Source: JAHFRG01 sp041495205 (GTDB lineage: Bacteria; Pseudomonadota; Gammaproteobacteria; Burkholderiales; JAHFRG01). From it: a stretch of 64,000 bases of DNA. The DNA lies in assembly GCA_041495205.1 (NCBI GenBank), contig JBGQCF010000004.1, positions 1 through 64,000 of the forward strand. The letters run 5' to 3'. A program made the position numbers and the translations under genes. The notes under the pieces were generated by a model. The model did not search any database and was not told where the DNA came from. It was given only the letters and a program-made list of their open reading frames with translations. Of this stretch, positions 1 through 7,572 are shown piece by piece (position 1 is the stretch's first letter; every line of letters begins with the position of its first letter).

Positions 1-140
1 CCCTGCGGGTTGCGGCCAAAAAGCGCGCCTGCTTTGTTGCTCGGCTTACTCGATGTCCCGGCATCGAGCTGCGCCTCGCGTCGCGCATTCATCGCTTTTT
101 GGCCAGCAACGCAAATCCGTTTCATTATGTTAGAGGCTCT
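1..140 (-). repeat. Terminal-inverted-repeat element, copy A (partial, cut by window edge)
   Basis: The first 140 bases match, almost base for base, the reverse complement of the left half of the element at 59932-60204. Only a few differences are visible over the overlap. The terminal 23 bases (118-140) are identical to the terminal repeat of that element. The rest of the copy lies outside the window. Its end abuts plsC: the AGAGG inside the terminal repeat sits about 8 bases before the plsC ATG and looks like its Shine-Dalgarno sequence. Open frames through the repeat, including an upstream extension of plsC, are not considered coding. Confidence 0.85.
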
Positions 141-144
141 TACC

Positions 145-870
145 ATGGCTGTTCTGCGCTCACTGCTGTTTGCGCTGGTGCAAGCAGTCGTCACTCCGGT
201 TTTCGCCGTGATTGCGCTTTGCACTTTCCCTTTCAACCCGTTTACCCGCTACCGCATCATCACGGCCTGGTCGCGGCTGATCATCGCTTCGGCGCGGATG
301 ATCTGCGGCATCCGCTATCGCCTCGTGGGCGCGGAAAACATTCCCGACAAACCCTGCATCGTCATGTCCAAGCATCAATCAGCGTGGGAAACGCTGGCAT
401 TCCAGTTGATTTTCCCGCCGCAGGTGCTGGTGGTCAAGAAAGAGCTGTTGCGCATCCCGTTTTTCGGCTGGGGGCTGGCGATGTGCTCCCCCATTGCCAT
501 CGACCGCAGCGCGCCAACACGGGCATTGAAACAAATTGAAGAACAGGGTATCGAGCGCCTCAAACAAGGCTTCTGGGTGATTATTTTTCCCGAAGGCACA
601 CGCATGAAGCCGGGAACGAAAGGCACATATCAGCCCGGCGGTGCGTGGCTTGCCACGCGTAGCGGCGCCGCAGTGTTGCCGGTGGCGCTCAACTCGGGAG
701 AATTCTGGGGCAGGAAAGCTTTTCTCAAGCGTCCGGGTACCATTACCGTCAGCATCGGCAAGCCGATTCGTGCCGCCGGAATGAAAGCCGATGAACTCAA
801 TGCCAGCGTGGAGACCTGGATCGAGCAGGAAACGGCACGCATCGCGTCAAACCCGTCTGATTTGCAGTAG
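145..870 (+). CDS. plsC: 1-acyl-sn-glycerol-3-phosphate acyltransferase
   Basis: Predicted inner-membrane acyltransferase that converts lysophosphatidic acid to phosphatidic acid in phospholipid synthesis. The 241-residue protein has an N-terminal membrane segment (about residues 5-30). The acyltransferase block I reads KHQSAWE, an HX4E form of the usual HX4D, and block III is FPEGTR. The frame is open upstream to base 10, but that part lies in the repeat, so the ATG at 145 with AGAGG before it is chosen. lptM and lysA follow on the same strand. A second PlsC-family protein lies at 47525-48421. Confidence 0.88.
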   Translation: MAVLRSLLFALVQAVVTPVFAVIALCTFPFNPFTRYRIITAWSRLIIASARMICGIRYRLVGAENIPDKPCIVMSKHQSAWETLAFQLIFPPQVLVVKKELLRIPFFGWGLAMCSPIAIDRSAPTRALKQIEEQGIERLKQGFWVIIFPEGTRMKPGTKGTYQPGGAWLATRSGAAVLPVALNSGEFWGRKAFLKRPGTITVSIGKPIRAAGMKADELNASVETWIEQETARIASNPSDLQ

Positions 871-912
871 TCCTGTGCTAAGATGCGCTTTTTGCAAGCG
901 CAACAGAGCATC

Positions 913-1092
913 ATGCGTTTTCCTGCCTTATTGATAGTATTGGCCGTCCTGCTCGAGGGTTGCGGTTACAAGGGGGCGCTCTATCTTCCACAGCAGCCGC
1001 CTGCCGCGCAGTCGCAACCCGCGCCACAGCCGCAGCCCCAGAAACCGCAAAAGCAGGATCCAGACGCGCAACAGGGGCCGCAAGCCCAGTGA
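913..1092 (+). CDS. lptM: LptM-like small lipoprotein
   Basis: A 59-residue lipoprotein precursor. A short hydrophobic signal ends in the lipobox LLEGC, and the mature part starts CGYKGALYLP, the hallmark of the LptM (YifL) family that helps LptD mature in the outer membrane. The rest is a Pro/Gln-rich tail. An ATG at 883 in frame would add ten polar residues before the signal, so 913 is preferred. Its TGA overlaps the GTG start of lysA. Association of lptM with lysA is common in proteobacteria. Confidence 0.8.
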   Translation: MRFPALLIVLAVLLEGCGYKGALYLPQQPPAAQSQPAPQPQPQKPQKQDPDAQQGPQAQ

Positions 1093-2333
1093 CACACTTT
1101 TCTTATAAGAATAAACAGCTCCACGCCGAAGCGGTGGCGCTGGCGGACATTGCGGCCGAATTCGGCACACCGTGTTATGTCTACTCCAAGGCTGCGTTTG
1201 TTTCCGCATTCAACAGCTTTAGCGCAGCGCTGAAAAAACGCGAGCACTTGATTTGCTACGCGGTCAAAGCCAATTCCAACCTCGCGATACTCAACCTGTT
1301 TGCGCGCCTCGGAAGCGGTTTCGATATCGTCTCCGGCGGGGAACTTAAGCGCGTCATGGCCGCGCACGGCGATCCGCGCAAAGTAGTATTTTCCGGTGTG
1401 GGCAAAAAAGCCGAGGAAATGCGCGCGGCGCTTGAGGCAAACATCATGTGTTTCAATGTCGAATCCGAAGGCGAACTGCTGCGGCTGAACGAGGTAGCCG
1501 GAAAAATCGGGAAAAAAGCGCCGGTGAGCCTGCGCATCAACCCGGATGTGGACCCCAAAACCCATCCTCATATCGCCACCGGACTTAAGGAAAACAAATT
1601 CGGGGTGGATTACGCCGATGCCCTGGCCGTGTACCGCAAGGCCCAGTCGTTGCCGCACCTTGAAGTCACCGGCATTGATTGCCATATCGGCTCACAACTT
1701 ACCGAGATTGCCCCGTTTATAGACTCTCTTGAGAAAATCCTGGCGCTGCTCGACAAACTGGAAAAATCCGGAATCGCCCTATCCCACATTGATATCGGAG
1801 GAGGTCTGGGCATCCGCTACCGCGACGAAACTCCGCCGACTATCGCCGAGTACGCCGCCGCGCTGTTCGCCAAGCTGGGCAAGCGCCAACAAAAAGTCCT
1901 GATCGAGCCCGGCCGCGCGCTGGTAGGGCACGCTGGCGTATTGCTCACCCGGGTTGAGTATCTCAAACACAACCGCGGCAAAAACTTCGCCATCGTGGAT
2001 GCCGCGATGAACGATTTGCAGCGCCCGGCGCTGTACGACGCTTATCACGGCATCCTGCCGGTCAGTCAGTCTTCCCGCCCCCGGCGCACCTACGAAATTG
2101 CAGGGCCGGTGTGCGAAAGCGCCGATTTTATCGGGCGCGACCGCAAGCTCGGGCTGGCTGAAGGCGACCTGCTGGCGGTGATGTCGGCCGGCGCATACGG
2201 CATGAGCATGAGCTCGAACTACAATAGCCGTCCGCGCGCCGCGGAAGTGATGGTGGATGACGATCAAGTCATGCTCATCCGCAGCCGCGAAACCGTAGAT
2301 CAACTCTTCTCCGGCGAAATGCTGCTTTCCTGA
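1089..2333 (+). CDS. lysA: Diaminopimelate decarboxylase
   Basis: PLP enzyme that decarboxylates meso-diaminopimelate to L-lysine, the last lysine step. The barrel domain carries the PLP lysine in YAVKANSN (K60), HIGSQ, the glycine-rich phosphate-binding GGGLG and EPGR. The C-terminal domain contains the CESADF active-site motif. The GTG start at 1089 overlaps the lptM stop (GTGA) and has AGGGG upstream. It gives 414 residues, normal for the family. The open frame back to 960 is overlap with lptM and was rejected. Confidence 0.95.
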   Translation: MTHFSYKNKQLHAEAVALADIAAEFGTPCYVYSKAAFVSAFNSFSAALKKREHLICYAVKANSNLAILNLFARLGSGFDIVSGGELKRVMAAHGDPRKVVFSGVGKKAEEMRAALEANIMCFNVESEGELLRLNEVAGKIGKKAPVSLRINPDVDPKTHPHIATGLKENKFGVDYADALAVYRKAQSLPHLEVTGIDCHIGSQLTEIAPFIDSLEKILALLDKLEKSGIALSHIDIGGGLGIRYRDETPPTIAEYAAALFAKLGKRQQKVLIEPGRALVGHAGVLLTRVEYLKHNRGKNFAIVDAAMNDLQRPALYDAYHGILPVSQSSRPRRTYEIAGPVCESADFIGRDRKLGLAEGDLLAVMSAGAYGMSMSSNYNSRPRAAEVMVDDDQVMLIRSRETVDQLFSGEMLLS

Positions 2334-2459
2334 TCACGCCTCGGTTCGCGCGCAAGATTTGATCGCGCAACCGCGCAATCGCGGGCCCAAGAAATTCATC
2401 CGGCCCATGTTTCGATTTCCCCCCGCCGAAAAATAATTTGAAAAAAGTCAAAAAATATG

Positions 2460-2489
2460 TTGTGTTTCTTTAAAAAAGTAGAATAGAAT
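2460..2489 (+). promoter_or_regulatory. Candidate sigma-70 promoter of the small-ORF transcript
   Basis: TTGTGT (2460-2465), an 18-base spacer and TAGAAT (2484-2489), preceded by A/T-rich tracts that could act as an UP element. The strong AT shift relative to the flanks, and the terminators about 220 bases downstream, support a discrete short transcription unit. Inferred from sequence only. Confidence 0.5.
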
Positions 2490-2630
2490 TGGCGCACCGA
2501 GCATTAGTAATCGTTCTCTCGGCAAGTTTTTTTGAGAGAATCGGCAAATCGCTTGATGCTGATGCTTCGGGAGTGCGGATGAAATACTCCACACGTGAGT
2601 AACTAGAAAAACTTTTAAAAGGAGTCAGAA

Positions 2631-2678
2631 ATGGCAGCCAAAAAGAAGGCAAAGAAGTCCAAAAAGAAAAAGGTTTAA
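2631..2678 (+). CDS. 15-residue lysine-rich mini-protein
   Basis: Sixteen codons including stop encode MAAKKKAKKSKKKKV, about two-thirds lysine. GGAG lies 7 bases before the ATG, and an in-frame TAA five codons upstream shows it is not the end of a longer frame. The composition resembles the tails of bacterial histone H1-like proteins, but no domain can be assigned. It sits alone between a promoter (2460-2489) and tandem terminators (2706-2770). The roughly 140-base leader can form TTCTCTC/GAGAGAA and TACTC/GAGTA hairpins. The RNA itself may be the functional product. Confidence 0.5.
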   Translation: MAAKKKAKKSKKKKV

Positions 2679-2705
2679 ATAAGAAAAATTTATAAATGAA
2701 ATACA

Positions 2706-2735
2706 AGGCTGGTTTCTTGTAAACCAGCCTTTTTC
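2706..2735 (+). terminator. Rho-independent terminator 1 of the small-ORF unit
   Basis: A perfect 10-bp stem (AGGCTGGTTT, 2706-2715, with AAACCAGCCT, 2721-2730), a 5-base loop and a run of T. It ends 50-odd bases after the mini-ORF stop. Confidence 0.85.
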
Positions 2736-2740
2736 TCAAC

Positions 2741-2770
2741 CAGGCGGTTATTTTGACCGCCTGAATTTTT
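2741..2770 (+). terminator. Rho-independent terminator 2 (tandem)
   Basis: An 8-bp stem (CAGGCGGT, 2741-2748, with ACCGCCTG, 2756-2763), a 7-base loop, then AATTTTTTT. Placed directly behind terminator 1, it suggests strict insulation of a highly transcribed unit from downstream genes. Confidence 0.8.
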
Positions 2771-2824
2771 TTCTGGCTCCATCAATCGCCTCCCCACCCC
2801 GCATTCGCCCGAGGCCAGCTCAAG

Positions 2825-2995
2825 ATGAAATCAAGCCGCAAAATCCCGCTAAAACCCCGCAACCCGGTTGCCCTCAACCCGCTGTTGAGGAAAGGTGGAG
2901 CGCATTCGCGCAAAAACAAGAAAGCAAAAAGGCCGCTGCAGAAGAAATGGCTGAGGAAAACCCTGGCCGAGGAAATTAAAGGAACCTCTGATTAA
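2825..2995 (+). CDS. Small basic protein of unknown function (56 aa)
   Basis: An ATG preceded by GAGG (2811-2814) opens a 56-residue, strongly basic frame that includes RNPVALNPLLRKGGAHSRKN and a C-terminal lysine/arginine helix. I do not recognise an assigned function; the composition suggests nucleic-acid binding. The last residues (KGTSD) and the TAA stop are encoded by the terminal repeat of the element at 2979-3377, so the insertion may have replaced the original C-terminus. Confidence 0.5.
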   Translation: MKSSRKIPLKPRNPVALNPLLRKGGAHSRKNKKAKRPLQKKWLRKTLAEEIKGTSD

Positions 2996-3377
2996 GTCCC
3001 ACGCGGTTGCGACGGCGGCTTTCCGGGATGGGATGCGCGAAGCGAGGCGCAGTCAATAGCCAGACCCCTTGGCAAGCCGAGCGACAAAGCAGACCGCCCG
3101 GAAAGCCCCGTCCCTCCGGGTTGCGGCAAAATGCGGTGTCTGCAGCGTGCTCGCCGAAGCGTGGAGCTCGGTACGTGCGACCGCGAAGGCGAGCGCTGGT
3201 CCGCGCAACCGCAATCCGGCGAGCCACGGCCCGCTCCGCTGCACAGCTTCGCAGGTGCGACGCTGCGCGGGCCCTCCTCGGCGTCGTAGTCCTGGCTACG
3301 ACCTTCGTCGCGCGCCTTGCATCCATCCGCATTTTGCCAGCAACGCAATTCGCGGAGGACTTAATCAGAGGTTCCTT
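2979..3377. repeat. Terminal-inverted-repeat element, copy B
   Basis: A 399-bp element with perfect 21-bp inverted ends (2979-2999 and 3357-3377, core GGAACCTCTGATTAAGTCC). The GC-rich interior has no convincing gene. Internal blocks (GCCAGCAACGCAA, AAGCCGAGC-ACAAAGCAG) are shared with copies A and C, although the terminal repeats differ, so B looks like another subfamily. A TA dinucleotide lies at or next to both ends. The right end contributes two bases of the msrQ stop codon, and the left end encodes the end of the preceding small ORF. Confidence 0.85.
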
Positions 3378-4011
3378 AGCGCTGGCTCAAAGCGACTTTA
3401 GGCAGACTGGTCTTGCGCAGATAAAAAAGCGCCCTTAAGCCCAAAAGCAGCGCCAATATGATCGCGTACTGCAGCGGCTCGGTGATGTCCTTCTTCACCA
3501 GCCACCAGTAGTGCACTACCCCGCCTACGGCGATGAAATAAACGAAACGGTGCAATTGCTGCCAGCGCTTCGCCCCGAGCCGCTTCACCATGTTGTTGGT
3601 GGAGGTGGCGGCAAGCGGAATGAGCAGCACAAAACACGTGAAGCCCACGGTAATGAAAGGGCGTTTCAACACATCCTTGGCGATTTCGAAGATGTCGAAG
3701 AACTGATCGAGCCAAACATAGGTGAGGAAATGCAGGCAGACATAGAAAAAGGCATACAGCCCGAACATGCGGCGTAGTTTAAGCAGCCACGGCCACTCCA
3801 GGATGCGTCTTAGCGGGGTTACTGAAAGCGTGATCAGCAGCATGATCAGCGTCCAGTCGCCGGTGGAATGGGTGACAACCTCGATCGGATTGGCGCCCAA
3901 GCCGTGATTGAATCCACGCCATACGAGCTTGGCGAGCGGCAGCAAACAGGCAATGAAAGCTGCGGCTTTCAGCCATTTGACATGGTGAGGAGCAGGCTGC
4001 GCGAAAGACAT
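3376..4011 (-). CDS. msrQ: Haem-binding membrane subunit of the MsrPQ methionine sulfoxide reductase system
   Basis: Inner-membrane b-type cytochrome (YedZ family) that passes quinol-derived electrons to periplasmic MsrP for repair of oxidised methionine. The 211-residue protein has about six hydrophobic segments and conserved histidines in FYVCLHFLTYVWLD and RFVYFIAVGGVVHYWW, as expected of the ferric-reductase-like fold. It lies 24 bases downstream of msrP. The TAA stop is formed across the edge of repeat copy B, so the C-terminus may have been changed by the insertion. Confidence 0.92.
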   Translation of the reverse strand: MSFAQPAPHHVKWLKAAAFIACLLPLAKLVWRGFNHGLGANPIEVVTHSTGDWTLIMLLITLSVTPLRRILEWPWLLKLRRMFGLYAFFYVCLHFLTYVWLDQFFDIFEIAKDVLKRPFITVGFTCFVLLIPLAATSTNNMVKRLGAKRWQQLHRFVYFIAVGGVVHYWWLVKKDITEPLQYAIILALLLGLRALFYLRKTSLPKVALSQR

Positions 4012-4035
4012 GATCCGGGTGCAGTGCGGCTGCAG

Positions 4036-4980
4036 CTAGTAATACTTGCGCAAATCCATGCCGGCGTAGAGCTGCGCCACCTGATCCGAGTAGCCGTTGA
4101 ACATCAGGGTTGGCCGTTTGAAAAACTCGCCGATGCGGCGTTCCTTGGCCTGGCTCCAGCGCGGATGGTCAACATTGGGATTGACGTTGGAATAGAAACC
4201 GTATTCCTGCGGCGTGGCCTTGGTCCAGGCGCTTAGCGGCTCTTTTTCCACAAAGCGGATGCGCACGATGGATTTTGCACCCTTGAAGCCGTATTTCCAC
4301 GGCACCACCAGGCGCATCGGCGCGCCGTTCTGATTGGGCAGGATTTCCCCGTACAGCCCGACCGCGAGAATGGTGAGCGGATGCATCGCTTCATCCATGC
4401 GCAAACCCTCGATATACGGCCAGTCCAGGACCGAGAGGCGCTGGCCCGGCATTTGCGTTGGGTCCTTAAGGGTGGTGAATTCGACATACTTGGCGTTGGC
4501 GGTGGGCTCGGAGCGCTTGATCAGTTCACTCAGCTGAAAACCCACCCAGGGAATCACCATGGACCAACCTTCGACGCAACGCATGCGGTAAATGCGCTCT
4601 TCCAGCGAAGCAATCTTGAACAGCTCCTCAATATCGTAAACCTTGGGCCGCTTGATTTCACCCTCCACCCGCACGGTCCACGGGCGGGTTTTCATCTTCC
4701 CCGCGAACTGCGCAGGCGAGTACTTGTCGGTGCCGAATTCATAGAAATTGTTGTAGTTAGTGACGTCTTTAAGCAGGCTCATTTCCTCGGCTGTGCTATA
4801 GATGCTTTTGCGTATATTGGGAATCGCCGCCCCGGCCTGCCGCGGGGTTGCGAAAATGCCGGGAATTACCAGGCCCGCAGCCGCCACTGAGGCTGCCTTG
4901 ATGAATTCGCGCCGCTTGAGATAAAGCGCTTGGTCCGTAATTTCGGTAGGCCGGATAGCGGCGGGTCTCTTGATTAGCAT
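4036..4980 (-). CDS. msrP: Periplasmic methionine sulfoxide reductase, molybdopterin subunit
   Basis: Molybdenum-cofactor enzyme (YedY family) that reduces protein-bound methionine sulfoxide in the periplasm. The N-terminus has a Tat-type signal (KRREFIKAA followed by a hydrophobic stretch, about residues 22-50), so it is exported folded. The sulfite-oxidase-like fold is shown by MRCVEGWSMVIPW with the Mo-ligating cysteine, and by NGAPMRLVVPWKYGFKGAKS. The 314 residues are typical of the family. It is first in the msrPQ pair. Confidence 0.93.
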   Translation of the reverse strand: MLIKRPAAIRPTEITDQALYLKRREFIKAASVAAAGLVIPGIFATPRQAGAAIPNIRKSIYSTAEEMSLLKDVTNYNNFYEFGTDKYSPAQFAGKMKTRPWTVRVEGEIKRPKVYDIEELFKIASLEERIYRMRCVEGWSMVIPWVGFQLSELIKRSEPTANAKYVEFTTLKDPTQMPGQRLSVLDWPYIEGLRMDEAMHPLTILAVGLYGEILPNQNGAPMRLVVPWKYGFKGAKSIVRIRFVEKEPLSAWTKATPQEYGFYSNVNPNVDHPRWSQAKERRIGEFFKRPTLMFNGYSDQVAQLYAGMDLRKYY

Positions 4981-5226
4981 CGCCAGCTCCTGAATTTATG
5001 GGATGGATGTAGGTCGCGGGGCGCGTCCATTCCTTACATTCTACGCGATTCCGACTTTAGTAATTTCGACCCTGACTGACGGCCGGAGTTCGCCCGCGTC
5101 CCGGCCATGTTGGGGCAGGCTCAGCCGCTGGCCACGAGCATGCCCGTCAGCGGCTGGACCGATTTGATGAATTGCAAGACATCACACAGCACCGGCGATT
5201 CCGAAAGCGGGTTGCGCATAATCTGG
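4981..5226. other. Intergenic region msrP-mgtE, hairpin only
   Basis: 246 bases with no supported gene. The only structure noted is an inverted repeat near 5135-5170 (CAGCCGCTG with CAGCGGCTG) downstream of mgtE. It lacks a clear T tract, so termination is possible but unproven. The rest should hold the msrP promoter, which I could not pin down. Confidence 0.4.
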
Positions 5227-6612
5227 TTAAAACAGGAACAAGGTCGCCAGCCCAAGAAAACTGAATAAACCCACTACGTCGGTCACAGTGGTAAGAATCA
5301 CCGTGGTGCCGACCGCAGGGTCGATCTTGAAGCGGCGCAAAATGAGCGGAATGGCCACGCCACTCAAGGCCGCGACAAATAATTCGATAATCATCGCCGC
5401 GCCAAACACCAGGCTGAGCTTGAAGTCCTTGTACCACAGCGCCGCTGCCGCCCCCACTACCACCGCCCAGATCAGCCCGTTGTAATAGGCTACGGCAAAC
5501 TCTTTGTTGAAAAGATGGCGGATGTTGCCGGGGTTGATCTGATTCAGCGCAAGCCCCCGCGTCACCAGCGCCATGGTTTGCGTGCCGGCATTCCCTCCCA
5601 TGCTGGGAATCACCGTCATCAATACCGCCAGCGCCACGATTTTTTCAATCGAGGCCTCAAAAAAATGGGTTACCCATGAGGCTGCGAAAGCGGTAATCAG
5701 GTTGATGCCCAGCCACAGGGTGCGGTTCTTGGTGCTCTCGCGCACCGGCGCAAAGAGGTCTTCTTCCTCGCGCAGGCCGGCATTGCTCAGCATCTGCGTA
5801 TCCGATTTCTGGCGGATGAATTCCACCACGGCGTCAACCGTGATGCGCCCGACCAGCTTGTTTTGGTCGTTAACCACCGGCGCGGAAACCAGTCCATAAC
5901 GCTCGAATGCCAGCGCCGCCTCATTGGCCATGTCTTCGGGATGAAAACTCACGATGTCTTCCAGCATCAGCGCTGTGACCTCAACTTCCGGGTCGCTCAC
6001 CAGCAGGCGTTTCAGCGGCAATACTCCGCGCAGGGTATCGTCGCGGTCCACCACGAACAGCGCGTCGGTGTGGCTGGGCAGCTCATCAAAATGGCGCAAA
6101 TAGCGCAACACCACTTCCAGGTTGATGTCGTCGCGGATGGTCACCGTTTCGAATTCCATCAGCGCGCCTACGGTGTTTTCCGGATACGACAATGCGGTCT
6201 GCAGCCGCGCCCGGTTCTGCGCGTCGAGCGAGTCGAGGATGTCCTGCACCACGTCGCGCGGCAGGTCTGGAGCAAGATCGGCAATCTCGTCGGTGTCCAG
6301 GGTTTCGGCGGCGGCGACCAGCTCGTGTGCGTCCATGCCGGCGATCAGCGTCTCGCGCACCACATCGGAGACTTCCAGCAGGATTTCCCCGTCGCGCTCG
6401 GCTTTCACCAGCTCCCAGATCATCAGCCGTTGTTTGAGCGGCAGCGCCTCAAGGATATAGGCGACATCGGCGGGGTGCAGCGGGTCCAGGCTTTTTTGCA
6501 GCTCTGCGAGATTGCGCTTGTGCGGCAGTGCTTCTTGCTTGCGTAGAAGGCGGGTTACTTGTTGCAGCGTCTCATGCGCTCTTTCCTGCCGGGCTTCTTC
6601 GACTTCTGCCAT
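5227..6612 (-). CDS. mgtE: MgtE-family magnesium transporter
   Basis: Inner-membrane magnesium channel. The 461 residues follow the family order: an N-terminal helical superhelix with HPADVAYILEALP (about 1-135), two CBS domains (about 140-265) that sense cytosolic magnesium, a connecting helix, and five membrane segments from about residue 300 with the conserved MGGNAGTQ and PxxxGTTVILTTVTDVVG pore motifs. It stands alone between convergently spaced units. No magnesium-sensing leader was recognised upstream. Confidence 0.94.
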   Translation of the reverse strand: MAEVEEARQERAHETLQQVTRLLRKQEALPHKRNLAELQKSLDPLHPADVAYILEALPLKQRLMIWELVKAERDGEILLEVSDVVRETLIAGMDAHELVAAAETLDTDEIADLAPDLPRDVVQDILDSLDAQNRARLQTALSYPENTVGALMEFETVTIRDDINLEVVLRYLRHFDELPSHTDALFVVDRDDTLRGVLPLKRLLVSDPEVEVTALMLEDIVSFHPEDMANEAALAFERYGLVSAPVVNDQNKLVGRITVDAVVEFIRQKSDTQMLSNAGLREEEDLFAPVRESTKNRTLWLGINLITAFAASWVTHFFEASIEKIVALAVLMTVIPSMGGNAGTQTMALVTRGLALNQINPGNIRHLFNKEFAVAYYNGLIWAVVVGAAAALWYKDFKLSLVFGAAMIIELFVAALSGVAIPLILRRFKIDPAVGTTVILTTVTDVVGLFSFLGLATLFLF

Positions 6613-6770
6613 GGTCAGATTCCGTCATGGGCGCAAACCGCGCCGGATGGGATGTGTAGCGCACGTCCGTTAGCGAACTCGGCTGAAGAAGGCGCGCTGT
6701 TGGCCGGATTATAGAGTATTTGCAGGCTTTTCTTAACTGCGCCCGTGAATTATTTTAAGGGGTCGGAGGT

Positions 6771-7469
6771 TCAAGGCGCCTCGACCGCGTTCATGCGTTC
6801 CAGAATGATGCCGGTCTTGCGGTTAAGCCAGGGTGTGTTGCGGTTGCGGTCGTAAAAACGCGGGTTCGGCACCATTGCGGCAAGCCGTGCCGCCTGTTCC
6901 CTTGAAAGCGTTGCGGCGGAGACACTATAGTAGTGCCGGGCTGCGGCTTCGGCGCCGAATACGCCGTTCCCCCATTCTATGATATTGAGGTAAATCTCCA
7001 GAATGCGCTGCTTGTCCATGATGTGTTCCAGCATCAGCGTAATCAGCGCTTCTTCAGCCTTGCGCCACGGCGTGCGCGTGCTGGACAAGAACAGATTTTT
7101 CGCCAGCTGCTGGCTAATGGTTGAGCCGCCGGCGACGACTTTTCCTTTTTTCAGGTTTTTCTCGTAGGCTTGTTGTATGCCTTCCCAGTCGAATCCCTCA
7201 TGCTCCAGGAACTTGGCGTCTTCCGCGGCGATCAGCGCGCGCCTCAAGTGGACTGAAATGTGGTTATATGGCACCCATATGTGCTTCAGCGCAGCCTGCG
7301 GTTTCTTGCTTTGAAGATCTTCCAGACGCGCTTCCATGAATGCGCTGCGCCCCGGGTTGTGGTCCACCCAGTACCAGATATGCAAAAAAAACCACAACTG
7401 GTAGGCGAACACTACTGCAACCAGCAGGGCAGCGGCTCGCCACAGCCAGCGCCACAATATCTTCAACAT
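6771..7469 (-). CDS. mtgA: Monofunctional biosynthetic peptidoglycan transglycosylase
   Basis: Membrane-anchored GT51 enzyme that polymerises lipid II into glycan strands. The 232-residue protein has one N-terminal membrane helix (about 12-30). The catalytic region is AAEDAKFLEHEGFDWE with E83 as the likely base, followed by GGSTISQQLAKNLFL and MEH-KQRILEIYLNIIEWG. No transpeptidase domain is present. It lies downstream of aroE on the same strand, separated by a heptad-repeat junction (7471-7572). Confidence 0.94.
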   Translation of the reverse strand: MLKILWRWLWRAAALLVAVVFAYQLWFFLHIWYWVDHNPGRSAFMEARLEDLQSKKPQAALKHIWVPYNHISVHLRRALIAAEDAKFLEHEGFDWEGIQQAYEKNLKKGKVVAGGSTISQQLAKNLFLSSTRTPWRKAEEALITLMLEHIMDKQRILEIYLNIIEWGNGVFGAEAAARHYYSVSAATLSREQAARLAAMVPNPRFYDRNRNTPWLNRKTGIILERMNAVEAP

Positions 7470-7470
7470 C

Positions 7471-7572
7471 GTGAGGCGTGAGGGGTGAGGGGTAAGGGGT
7501 AAAAAAAACGGGAACGTAAAGACCGTATTAAGCCTTTAAACTCCTCACTCCTCACTCCTTACTCCTCACCTC
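7471..7572. repeat. GTGAGGN heptad-repeat junction 1 (mtgA/aroE)
   Basis: A left tract (7471-7502) of four to five purine-rich 7-mers of the form GTGAGGN/GTAAGGN faces a complementary pyrimidine-rich tract (7541-7572), with about 38 bases between. The two arms can pair. The right arm encodes the last residues and the TAA stop of aroE. The same arrangement occurs at 17715-17802 and 54450-54544. Confidence 0.75.

Noticed and set aside
10..144. N-terminal extension of plsC
   Set aside because: The extension is repeat sequence also present at 59932-60204. The conserved protein starts at the ATG at 145, which has an RBS.
960..1088. Upstream extension of lysA
   Set aside because: It overlaps lptM in another frame and lacks similarity to LysA; GTG 1089 coupled to the lptM stop fits the family length.
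3007..3438. Open frames of 110-143 codons across repeat copy B
   Set aside because: They run through a terminal-inverted-repeat element, differ between frames and strands equally, and show no domain.
5147..5437. 96-codon minus-strand frame beyond the mgtE end
   Set aside because: It overlaps the conserved mgtE C-terminus in another frame and has no RBS or known motif.
7471..7572. CRISPR-like array at the heptad repeats
   Set aside because: Units are 7 bp without spacers, and no cas genes exist in the window.
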